A DNA stretch of 26,338 nucleotides from CAZOHN01 sp964579325. GTDB lineage: Bacteria > Pseudomonadota > Alphaproteobacteria > Rhodobacterales > Rhodobacteraceae. The stretch's first letter is position 1; each line of letters starts with the position of its first letter. Below the pieces are notes generated by a model. That model made no database searches. It was given only the letters and a program-made list of their open reading frames with translations, and was not told the DNA's origin. Shown here in pieces: positions 15,393-21,835 of this stretch. The stretch spans positions 1 through 26,338 of the forward strand of contig CAZOHN010000032.1 of NCBI GenBank assembly GCA_964579325.1, in the 5' to 3' direction. The position numbers were made by a program, and so were the translations under genes.

Positions 15393-16573
15393 GTCCGCGC
15401 CTGTTTCTGCTGGCGGGAGAGCCGTCAGGAGACCGCCTTGGCGCGGCGTTGATCTCGGGCCTGCGCGAGCTTGCACCCGGTGTCCAGATCGCCGGCGTCG
15501 GCGGTCCGGCGATGATGGCGGAAGGGATGACCTCGCTCTTTCCCATGGAGGAGCTGTCGGTCATGGGGCTGATGGAAGTTCTGCCGCGTTACCCAGCACT
15601 GCGGCGTCGGCTTCACGAGGCAGCGCGCGCCGTGCAGGCGATGCAGCCCGATGCGCTTATCACCATCGACAGCCCCGATTTCTCGCTGCGGCTGGCCAGG
15701 CTTGGGCGCGACGCCCGACCTCGCTTGCGCACCATTCACTACGTGGCGCCTTCGGTATGGGCCTGGAGGCGAGGGCGGGCCGCGAAGATGGCCCGCGTGA
15801 TCGACCATGTGCTTGCACTCCTGCCGTTCGAGCCACCGTACATGGAGGCTGCGGGCATGACCTGCGACTTCGTCGGGCACCCGGTCGTTGCCGAGCCGCA
15901 GGCGACGCCTCAAGAGGCGATGGAGTTTCGCGCACGGCACGGAATCGACGCACTGGCACCGGTGGTGCTCTGCCTGCCTGGATCGCGACGATCCGAGGTA
16001 GACCGGCTGGCTCCCCGGTTCGGTGAGGCGCTCCGGCAGGTTATGGCCACCAGCCATGACCTTCGCGTGGTGGTTCCAACCGTCGCGCACCTCACCGAGC
16101 GGGTCCGTGCGCTCGCCGCCGGGTGGCAGTCCGTGGCAGGCTGGCGATCTGCACCGATCATCCTGGACCCGCGGTCGGGCGGCGATACCGAGAAGCGGGC
16201 GGCCTTCGCGGCCGCGGATGTAGCGCTAGCAGCCTCGGGGACAGTATCGCTCGAGCTTGCAGCGGCGCGTGTCCCGATGGTGATAGGCTACGACTTCTCG
16301 CGGCTTACCTGGGCGATCATGCGACGCCTGGCGCGTGTCGATACAGTGACGCTGGTGAACCTCGTGACGGAGAGCCGCGCGGTGCCCGAGTTCCTCGGAC
16401 CCTACGACTGTCAACCTGCGCCACTACGCCGTGCCCTTAACACGATCCTTCACGACTCACCTGAACGCGCCGCGCAACTGGCCGCACTCGACCTCACGAT
16501 GCTGCGTCTTGGCCGGGAGGGCGAGGCTCCGGGCTTGCGGGCTGCGCGGTCGGTGCTGTCTCGGCTCGGCTAG
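15389..16573 (+). CDS. lpxB: Lipid-A-disaccharide synthase
   Basis: Peripheral membrane glycosyltransferase (GT19) that joins lipid X to UDP-2,3-diacylglucosamine. 394 residues. Visible are LLAGEPSGDRLGAALI at the N-terminus (about 6-21), GVGGPAMMAEGM, YVAPSVWAWRRGRAAKMA (about 118-135), VGHPVV, LPGSRRSEVDRL (about 197-208) and the nucleotide-site segment ALAASGTVSLELAAARVPMVIGY. It closes the plus-strand envelope block and ends 6 bases from the convergent entericidin stop; no hairpin terminator is visible between them. Confidence 0.97.
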   Translation: MSPRLFLLAGEPSGDRLGAALISGLRELAPGVQIAGVGGPAMMAEGMTSLFPMEELSVMGLMEVLPRYPALRRRLHEAARAVQAMQPDALITIDSPDFSLRLARLGRDARPRLRTIHYVAPSVWAWRRGRAAKMARVIDHVLALLPFEPPYMEAAGMTCDFVGHPVVAEPQATPQEAMEFRARHGIDALAPVVLCLPGSRRSEVDRLAPRFGEALRQVMATSHDLRVVVPTVAHLTERVRALAAGWQSVAGWRSAPIILDPRSGGDTEKRAAFAAADVALAASGTVSLELAAARVPMVIGYDFSRLTWAIMRRLARVDTVTLVNLVTESRAVPEFLGPYDCQPAPLRRALNTILHDSPERAAQLAALDLTMLRLGREGEAPGLRAARSVLSRLG

Positions 16574-16579
16574 AGTACT

Positions 16580-16699
16580 TCAGAACGCGCGCTGGACTGT
16601 ACGCGCACCCGCAGAGATGTCCTCGCCCACGCCGGCCACCGTGTTACAGGCCGCCAGAGTGAGCGCGATGAAAGTGCAGATCGCGATGTTGCGGATCAT
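16580..16699 (-). CDS. Entericidin A/B-type small lipoprotein
   Basis: 39-residue lipoprotein. ATG 16699-16697 follows an AAGGAG ribosome site that overlaps the stop codon of the upstream solute-binding protein, so translation is probably coupled. The N-terminus is a hydrophobic signal ending in the lipobox LAAC with Cys18 as the lipidated residue; the mature part NTVAGVGEDISAGARTVQRAF is the standard entericidin pattern (C-N-T-x-x-G-x-G-x-D). In E. coli entericidins form an antidote/toxin lipoprotein pair; alphaproteobacterial single members have no firm role. It converges on lpxB with a 6-base gap. Confidence 0.88.
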   Translation of the reverse strand: MIRNIAICTFIALTLAACNTVAGVGEDISAGARTVQRAF

Positions 16700-16710
16700 C
16701 GTCTTTCTCC

Positions 16711-18516
16711 TTACGGCTCGACCCACCAGACATCGGGGAGAAACCCCGTCCAGTCCCCATAGAGGGGGAGGGTTGCCGGATACTTGAGGTTTGCTCGGTG
16801 GGCAAGCCGCGACACCGGCGAATACCAGACCGGGATCATGTAGCGCCCCGACGTCAGCACCCGGTCGAGTGCCTGCACCGCTGCGACGAACTCGTCGCGG
16901 TCTTCCGCGCCAAGCAGCGTATCGACCATTGCCTGCGCGGCCGTCGAGGCCATGCCCATGTAGTTGCGCGTACCTGGCGTTTCGACGCCGTCGGCCCCGA
17001 AGTAGAGGTTCAACTCGTTTCCCGGCGACAGCGAGAGCGCGTAGAAGTACCATGTCATGTCGAAGTCGTAGGTGTCACGGCGCTGCGTGAGTTGGGCGCT
17101 GTCCGCCACTGTGGCGCGCGCCTCGATGCCCAGCCGGCGCAGCCCTTCGATGTAGATGTCCACCGCCGACTGTGCCTGGTTCGCCCCTTGCGGCAGCAGG
17201 ATCTCGAAGGTGAAGGGCTCGCCCGCAGCGTTGCGCAGGATGCCGCCCTGAACCGTCCAACCCGCGTCCTCCAGCAGTCCGGTCGCCCTCCGGATACCTC
17301 CCCGGTTCGCCTCCGACCCGTCGCTTACGGGAAACTCATAGCCGTCGAGCGCTCCGGGGAGCAGATCGGTGGCGAAGGGTTCCAGAAGGTCGCGCACGCG
17401 CCCTTCGGCGGGGCCACTTCCCATCGCGAGTTCCGAGTTTCCGAAGTACGACGGGATGCGCGGCTCGACACCGCCGTTCAGCGTGGCATTGATGAGTTCG
17501 AAATTGAACGCCTCGATCAGCGCCTGTCGCACCCGCCAGTCCTGAAACAGCGGGCGGCGAGTGTTCATCACGAGACCCGTCATTCCGGTCGGGCGACGGT
17601 GCGCGATCTCGGCCTTTACCACATCGCCCGAAGTCACGGCAGGAAAGGAGTAGTTCGATTCCCAGAGCGGCGCCGAACCTTCGCGGAAGGTATCCGTCAC
17701 TCCTCCCTTGAACGCCTCGAACAGGATTGAGGCGTCAGAGAAATAGTCGTACCGGATCTCGGCGATGTTGTGTTGCCCGCGGTTGAACGGCAGGTCTGCC
17801 CCCCACCAGTTCTCGTTCTTCAAGAAGGTCGCATAGCGCCCCATTTCGTGGTCGCCGAGCAGGTAGGGACCCGAGCCGATGGGCAATTCCAGCGCGGCCT
17901 CCGTGAAGTCCATCCCCTCGTACTGCGCCCTCTTCAGGATCGGCCGCAGCCCCATGATAAGCGGCATCTCCCGGTCGGGCGCCGAGAAGGTGATCCGCAC
18001 CGTTCGTGGCCCCACGGCCTCCATGCTGGCAACCTTTGCCCAGGCTCCGCGGTATCGGCCGTGGCCTTGCGTGCCCAGGGTCTCGATCGACCACATCACG
18101 TCCTCGACCGTTACGGGGCTTCCGTCCGAGAAGCGCGCCTCCTCGCGCAACACGAATTCCACCCACTCGCGATTCGGTCCGGTCTCGATGGAGTCGCACA
18201 GCAGGCAGTAGAGCGTGAAGGGTTCGTCCCAGCTTCGACCCATCAGGCTCTCGACCAGATGCGCGCGAATGCCATAGGGCGCGTTGCCCTTCTGGATATA
18301 TGGGTTGAGGCTGTCGAAGGTTCCGCCTTCGCCGAAGGTGATCTTCCCACCCTTGGGTGCATCGGGGTTGGCGATGGGCAGAGCCACAAAATCCGGTGGG
18401 AGAGCGGGCTCTCCATACATAGCTATGCCGTGTTTCGGCTCGGCTCCTGCGAGAGCGGCAGAAAATGCCAAAGCCATCGACGCCAGAGCTGCAGCGCGGA
18501 ATATCACCGGTCCCAT
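16711..18516 (-). CDS. YejA-like extracellular solute-binding protein, family 5
   Basis: Periplasmic oligopeptide-binding protein of 601 residues, the size of YejA. A signal peptide covers residues 1-25 (cleavage after ALAGA). The mature N-terminus KHGIAMYGEPALPPDFVALP and PDAPKGGKITFGEGGTFDSLNPYI (about 28-75) are typical of the YejA subgroup, as is LYCLLCDSIETGP (two Cys, about 103-106), and the C-terminus ends with TLPLYGDWTGFLPDVWWVEP. YejA feeds the YejBEF importer; no permease or ATPase gene is nearby, so it is an orphan in this window. It has its own promoter candidate (18558-18586) and is followed 11 bases later by the entericidin gene. Start: ATG 18516-18514 with a GAGGGGG motif upstream. 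Confidence 0.9.
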   Translation of the reverse strand: MGPVIFRAAALASMALAFSAALAGAEPKHGIAMYGEPALPPDFVALPIANPDAPKGGKITFGEGGTFDSLNPYIQKGNAPYGIRAHLVESLMGRSWDEPFTLYCLLCDSIETGPNREWVEFVLREEARFSDGSPVTVEDVMWSIETLGTQGHGRYRGAWAKVASMEAVGPRTVRITFSAPDREMPLIMGLRPILKRAQYEGMDFTEAALELPIGSGPYLLGDHEMGRYATFLKNENWWGADLPFNRGQHNIAEIRYDYFSDASILFEAFKGGVTDTFREGSAPLWESNYSFPAVTSGDVVKAEIAHRRPTGMTGLVMNTRRPLFQDWRVRQALIEAFNFELINATLNGGVEPRIPSYFGNSELAMGSGPAEGRVRDLLEPFATDLLPGALDGYEFPVSDGSEANRGGIRRATGLLEDAGWTVQGGILRNAAGEPFTFEILLPQGANQAQSAVDIYIEGLRRLGIEARATVADSAQLTQRRDTYDFDMTWYFYALSLSPGNELNLYFGADGVETPGTRNYMGMASTAAQAMVDTLLGAEDRDEFVAAVQALDRVLTSGRYMIPVWYSPVSRLAHRANLKYPATLPLYGDWTGFLPDVWWVEP

Positions 18517-18556
18517 CTTCGCAACGACCCCCCTCGCCGGATGTTTGCCTGGACAT

Positions 18557-18571
18557 GACGCTATCTGCGTC
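18557..18571. promoter_or_regulatory. Inverted repeat over the -10 of the binding-protein promoter
   Basis: GACGC, loop TATCT, GCGTC: a perfect 5-bp inverted repeat with 5-base spacer. It covers the -10 hexamer and part of the spacer of the minus-strand promoter, a position suited to a repressor site. A flanking ACATG/CATGT pair (18553-18557, 18576-18580) extends the dyad imperfectly. Confidence 0.3.
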
Positions 18572-18586
18572 GCTCCATGTTTTCAA
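18558..18586 (-). promoter_or_regulatory. Candidate promoter for the YejA-like gene
   Basis: On the minus strand TTGAAA (18586-18581) and TAGCGT (18563-18558) are exactly 17 bases apart, giving a start near 18551 and a leader of about 35 bases. Its -35 lies 9 bases from the -35 of the divergent small-RNA promoter. Confidence 0.45.
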
Positions 18587-18595
18587 ACTTTTAGC

Positions 18596-18624
18596 TTGGC
18601 CATGGGCGGAGGACGGCGTATATA
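18596..18624 (+). promoter_or_regulatory. Candidate promoter for the small RNA
   Basis: TTGGCC (18596-18601), 17-base spacer, TATATA (18619-18624): a near-consensus -10 in a GC-rich genome. The predicted start is near 18631, just before two hairpins and a terminator. Confidence 0.5.
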
Positions 18625-18630
18625 TGCCTC

Positions 18631-18706
18631 ACTGCTCGATAGGTTTCTTGCCTGTATGAAACCTGCCTCAACGACTTAACGCCCGCCTCGTGCGGGCGTT
18701 TTTTTT
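18631..18706 (+). ncRNA. Candidate small RNA, about 76 nt
   Basis: A short transcription unit without a convincing gene. It begins 7 bases after a TATATA -10, contains a perfect 7-bp hairpin (AGGTTTC 18641-18647, 10-base loop, GAAACCT 18658-18664), a 13-base linker, and ends in a strong intrinsic terminator. The layout of 5' hairpin, single-stranded linker and Hfq-type terminator with 8 Ts is that of a trans-acting bacterial sRNA. I do not match it to a named family. Alternative: a leader with a 7-codon frame (ATG 18656, peptide MKPASTT, stop overlapping the terminator stem) acting as attenuator for the downstream dehydrogenase; but that gene has its own candidate promoter beyond the terminator. 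Confidence 0.5.
18678..18706 (+). terminator. Rho-independent terminator
   Basis: Perfect 9-bp stem AACGCCCGC/GCGGGCGTT with loop CTCGT, followed directly by a T-tract (8 Ts from 18699). It lies 82 bases before the dehydrogenase gene and after no plus-strand protein gene, so it must end the candidate small RNA. Confidence 0.85.
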
Positions 18707-18730
18707 GGTCATGTCGGCCGTGCGAGTGCT

Positions 18731-18759
18731 TTGACCTTCCTTCGCACATGCAGCATCCT
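18731..18759 (+). promoter_or_regulatory. Candidate promoter for 3-hydroxybutyrate dehydrogenase
   Basis: TTGACC (18731-18736) and CATCCT (18754-18759) with 17-base spacing, downstream of the terminator. Predicted start near 18766, about 23 bases before the ATG. Confidence 0.4.
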
Positions 18760-18788
18760 GCGCGCGCAACGGAAAGGGGAAAGACTCA

Positions 18789-19562
18789 ATGTCGCTCACC
18801 GGAAAGACCGCCATCGTGACCGGATCGAACTCCGGCATCGGCCTCGGGATCGCCGAGGCACTGGCGGCGGCGGGGGTCAACGTGGTGATCAACTCGTTCA
18901 CCGATAGACCCGAAGACCACGCACTCGCCGCAAGGATCGGCACCGACCACGGCGTGTCCGCTCGCTACATCGCCGCAGACATGTCGAAGGCGGACGCAGC
19001 GCGGGGATTGGTGGAGCAGGCCGGTGGTTGCGACATCCTGGTGAACAACGCCGGCATCCAGCATGTCGCCCCGGTTGAGGAGTTTCCGCCGGAGAAGTGG
19101 GACCTGATCCTCGCGATCAATCTGTCCTCGGCGTTTCACACCACCGCGGCCGCGCTGCCTCACATGCGCAAGGCAGGTTGGGGACGGGTGGTCAACATCG
19201 CCTCGGCGCATGGGTTGACCGCCTCGCCCTACAAGTCGGCTTACATCGCGGCAAAGCACGGGATCGTCGGCCTCAGCAAGACCGTGGCGCTGGAGACTGC
19301 CGGGCAGGGGATCACCTGCAACGCGATCTGCCCGGGCTATGTCCTGACGCCCATCGTCGAGGCGCAGATCCCCGACCAGATGAAGGTTCACGGGATGAGC
19401 CGCGACGACGTCATCCGCAAGGTAATGCTGTCGCGCCAGCCGTCCGGCGAGTTCGCCACCACGTCACAGATCGGAGGCACCGTGGCGTTCCTTTGCTCGG
19501 CGGCGGCCGATCAGATTACCGGCACGACGATCTCGGTGGATGGCGGATGGACGGCGCTGTGA
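18789..19562 (+). CDS. bdhA: 3-hydroxybutyrate dehydrogenase (SDR family)
   Basis: Cytoplasmic NAD-dependent oxidation of D-3-hydroxybutyrate to acetoacetate, used in polyhydroxybutyrate and ketone-body use. 257 residues. Rossmann TGSNSGIG at 11-18, NNAG at 86-89, Asn111, and the catalytic Ser139, Tyr152 and Lys156 (SAYIAAKHG) are all present; the C-terminus CPGYVLTPIVEAQIPDQ and DGGWTA match this subfamily closely. A strong AAGGGGAAAG ribosome site precedes ATG 18789. The gene overlaps the patatin-like gene that follows, so the two work together. Substrate assignment rests on family resemblance; a related short-chain dehydrogenase activity cannot be excluded. Confidence 0.92.
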   Translation: MSLTGKTAIVTGSNSGIGLGIAEALAAAGVNVVINSFTDRPEDHALAARIGTDHGVSARYIAADMSKADAARGLVEQAGGCDILVNNAGIQHVAPVEEFPPEKWDLILAINLSSAFHTTAAALPHMRKAGWGRVVNIASAHGLTASPYKSAYIAAKHGIVGLSKTVALETAGQGITCNAICPGYVLTPIVEAQIPDQMKVHGMSRDDVIRKVMLSRQPSGEFATTSQIGGTVAFLCSAAADQITGTTISVDGGWTAL

Positions 19563-20623
19563 CGCCGCGCCGGGATGGCACGCCCGTCCGCATCAACGTG
19601 GCGCTCCAGGGCGGTGGCGCACACGGTGCGTTCACCTGGGGCGTACTCGACCGGTTGCTGCAGGAACCCGGAATTGAGATAGCCGGCATATCCGGCACCT
19701 CTGCAGGGGCACTGAACGGCGCCGCGCTCAAGGCGGGGCTTGTCAATGGCGGCCACCAGTCCGCGCGTGAAAACCTCGACTGGCTCTGGAGCCAGATCGG
19801 TGCAATCAACGACATGCGCCTGCAGGGCTGGATGACTGCGCTCTACCCCGGACCCGGGCTTGTGAGCCGAATGATCGAGTATTCCTGGCCCTACTCTGTT
19901 GCCGACGCGCTTTCCCGCGTGTTCAGCCCCTACGACAACGCCTTCTATCAGAACCCTCTACGCCGCCTCGTCGAGCGATTTCGCTACGATCGGGTCTGCG
20001 GTGCGGAGGGCCCCTCGTTCTTCGTCTCGGCCACGAATGTCCGCACCGGCAAGATCCGGGCGTTTGATTCCGCGAAAGTGGCACCGGAAACCATGACCGA
20101 GGCGATCCTCGCCTCGACATGCCTGCCGACGATCTTCCAGGCGGTCGAGTTCGTTGATCCCGAAACCGGTGTCGAGGAGGCGTACTGGGACGGGGGATAT
20201 ACCGGAAACCCGGCTCTCTGGCCGCTCTACGATCCAGCGCTTCCGGACGATATCGTCATCATCAACATCAATCCGCTCCGCCGCGAGGAGGTGCCCCGCA
20301 GTGCGCAGGAAATACAGAACAGGATCAATGAGATCAGTTTCAACTCGTCGCTGATGGCTGAACTGCGCGCGATCAACTTCGTCAGGGACCTGATCGCCGA
20401 GGGCAGAATCGAGAGCGGCCGGATGAAGGATGTTCGTGTTCACATGATCGCGGATGACGCACTGATGAACGACCTGTCGGTCGCGACGAAAGTGGTCCCG
20501 TCACCCTACATCTTGCACCAACTCAAGGAAGCGGGGCGCAGCGCGGCGGACGGGTTCCTGGCGTCGCTGGAAAAGGCCGAGGTGCCTTGGGCCTGTGCAG
20601 ATCTTCCGGCAATCTTCGGCTGA
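19547..20623 (+). CDS. Patatin-like phospholipase family protein (DUF3734 type)
   Basis: Serine lipid hydrolase of 358 residues from ATG 19547; an in-frame GTG at 19559 (4-base overlap with the upstream stop) is equally possible. The patatin fold shows the oxyanion GGGAHG (22-27), nucleophile elbow GTSAG with Ser52, and the catalytic Asp in DGG (215-217). No signal peptide, so cytoplasmic. The C-terminal part (QEIQNRINEISFNSSLMAELRAINFVRDLI) resembles the DUF3734 extension of alphaproteobacterial patatins. Overlap with bdhA implies a joint function; release of hydroxyacyl units from storage polymer or lipid is a hypothesis. No T-run terminator on the plus strand follows. Confidence 0.9.
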   Translation: MDGAVTPRRDGTPVRINVALQGGGAHGAFTWGVLDRLLQEPGIEIAGISGTSAGALNGAALKAGLVNGGHQSARENLDWLWSQIGAINDMRLQGWMTALYPGPGLVSRMIEYSWPYSVADALSRVFSPYDNAFYQNPLRRLVERFRYDRVCGAEGPSFFVSATNVRTGKIRAFDSAKVAPETMTEAILASTCLPTIFQAVEFVDPETGVEEAYWDGGYTGNPALWPLYDPALPDDIVIININPLRREEVPRSAQEIQNRINEISFNSSLMAELRAINFVRDLIAEGRIESGRMKDVRVHMIADDALMNDLSVATKVVPSPYILHQLKEAGRSAADGFLASLEKAEVPWACADLPAIFG

Positions 20624-20652
20624 CCGTGTCACAACCGCCGGAAAATGAAAAA

Positions 20653-20671
20653 CCCCGGCCGAGGGCCGGGG
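20653..20671 (-). terminator. Intrinsic terminator of the 59-residue protein gene
   Basis: Perfect 8-bp stem CCCCGGCC, loop GAG, GGCCGGGG. Read on the minus strand it is followed by TTTTT, and it lies 28 bases after the stop of the small protein. On the plus strand it is followed by CCTTCC, so it would end the patatin-like transcript only weakly. Confidence 0.8.
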
Positions 20672-20698
20672 CCTTCCAAGGAATTGCCGAGCGATTGC

Positions 20699-20878
20699 TC
20701 AGTCCGACAGCACGAGCGCGAGGAGCACCAGGGCGAGGATCGGAACGATGATGCCGCCATTCGAGGACGACGCAGCGGCTTCCACGGGCGTGACGTCCAT
20801 CACGGGATCCGAAAGGCCGCCAGCGAGCGACGGGGTGGCGACAAGCGTGGCAAGCGCGGCAGCTTTGACGAGTTTCAT
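20699..20878 (-). CDS. Small exported protein with C-terminal membrane segment
   Basis: 59 residues from ATG 20878-20876, with a GGAG ribosome site 9 bases upstream. Residues 1-19 form a signal peptide (MKLVKAAALATLVATPSLA), then a short acidic, Val/Pro/Ala-rich stretch, a Ser/Asn/Gly linker (SSSNGG) and a hydrophobic segment at about 41-57 (GGIIVPILALVLLALVL), ending SD. A dedicated terminator follows. The coding and regulatory layout is convincing. I recall similar short proteins in Rhodobacteraceae but no established function. Likely a small inner-membrane-anchored periplasmic protein. Confidence 0.75.
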   Translation of the reverse strand: MKLVKAAALATLVATPSLAGGLSDPVMDVTPVEAAASSSNGGIIVPILALVLLALVLSD

Positions 20879-20966
20879 GGGTTAATCTCCAAGTTTTGGT
20901 GGGCAGACCCTAGCAGAGCCATTGGAATCGGCAATGGGAGCAGGGTGATGCGTCGCAGCGATTAAC

Positions 20967-20992
20967 CGACATGTTGCGAAAGCGCGACATGT
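20967..20992. repeat. Direct repeat CGACATGT, 18-bp period
   Basis: Two identical CGACATGT copies (20967-20974 and 20985-20992) separated by 10 bases containing GCGAAAGC. They lie about 90-115 bases upstream of the small protein gene. The core GACATGT also occurs inside the palindrome at 2281-2290. This may be a regulator binding site. A possible minus-strand promoter (TTGCCG, 16 bases, TAGGGT) lies between it and the gene. Confidence 0.35.
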
Positions 20993-21030
20993 GGTGGCCA
21001 TCCCGCGATCCCGCCCTGTGGATGTGCCTT

Positions 21031-21756
21031 TCAGGCCGACCTTCGTCTGTCCGGAGAAATGGTCTCGACGGCAGTTCTGGCGTCCTTGGGACTCGGGTAA
21101 ACAAGGCCCGCCGAGATTACGAGTTTCGCGGAATCCTCGATGCTCAGATCGAGCTCGATGAGCTCGGATTTCGGAACGAAGATGAGGAACCCTGAGGTGG
21201 GATTCGGGGTCGTCGGAACGAAGACGCTGAGGTATGGCTCGGAAAGTGGGAGTTTCTCGGCAACCTCGCCCTTCGCGCTCGACGAAATAAAGCCCACCAT
21301 CCAGACGCCCTTGCGCGGGTACTCGATGAGACAGGCCTTGTCGAAGTTCGTCTCGGACTGGGCGAAGACGGTCTCGGCGATCTGCTTGAGGCCATTGTAG
21401 ATCGACCGGACAACAGGTGTGCGATCGACCAGCTGTTCTCCCCAGCGGATCAGGGACCGGCCTATGAAGCCCTTGGCCATCCACCCGGCAAAGACGGTGA
21501 AGACCAGGAAGATGATCACGCCGATGCCGCGCAAGTCGATGCCGATGTATTGCTGCGGCTGGAACTGCTGCGGGATGAAGGGCAGCACCCAACCATCGAT
21601 CCATCCCGTGACGGTCCAGATCACCCAGACCGTGAGTGCAATGGGCAGAACGACGACAAGCCCGGTCAGGAAGCTGCTGCGCAGGCGCGCGATCATCCCC
21701 GGAGGGCGCCGCCGCTCGACGTGGGGCGGCTCGTCATTGTGGTGATGCTCGTCCAT
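21031..21756 (-). CDS. DUF502 membrane protein
   Basis: 241 residues from ATG 21756-21754; an in-frame GTG at 21771 would add five. A His/Glu/Arg-rich N-terminus leads to two membrane helices (about 31-52 and 74-95) and a soluble C-terminal domain. FLTGLVVVLPIALTVWVIW, the TPVVRSIYNGLKQI segment and TTPNPTSGFLIFVPKSELIELDLSIEDSAKLVISAG are the DUF502 signature. The family is widespread in proteobacteria and plants (LIKE COV) without an established biochemical role. It lies 79 bases downstream of psuG on the same strand but has its own candidate promoter. Confidence 0.92.
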   Translation of the reverse strand: MDEHHHNDEPPHVERRRPPGMIARLRSSFLTGLVVVLPIALTVWVIWTVTGWIDGWVLPFIPQQFQPQQYIGIDLRGIGVIIFLVFTVFAGWMAKGFIGRSLIRWGEQLVDRTPVVRSIYNGLKQIAETVFAQSETNFDKACLIEYPRKGVWMVGFISSSAKGEVAEKLPLSEPYLSVFVPTTPNPTSGFLIFVPKSELIELDLSIEDSAKLVISAGLVYPSPKDARTAVETISPDRRRSA

Positions 21757-21783
21757 GATTGATCGTACCACTCCCCCTCTGCC

Positions 21784-21812
21784 AATCTAGGAGCGGCGCG
21801 GTGTTCGCACAA
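21784..21812 (-). promoter_or_regulatory. Candidate promoter for the DUF502 gene
   Basis: Minus-strand TTGTGC (21812-21807), 17 bases, TAGATT (21789-21784). Predicted start near 21777, about 20 bases before the ATG; this makes the upstream GTG start unlikely. Confidence 0.35.
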
Positions 21813-21835
21813 CGCATCCCTGACGGTCTGTCCGC

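Noticed and set aside
19097..19546. Upstream extension of the patatin-like frame by 150 codons
   Set aside because: The extension lies within bdhA in another frame and has no patatin-like residues; the conserved part begins after 19547.
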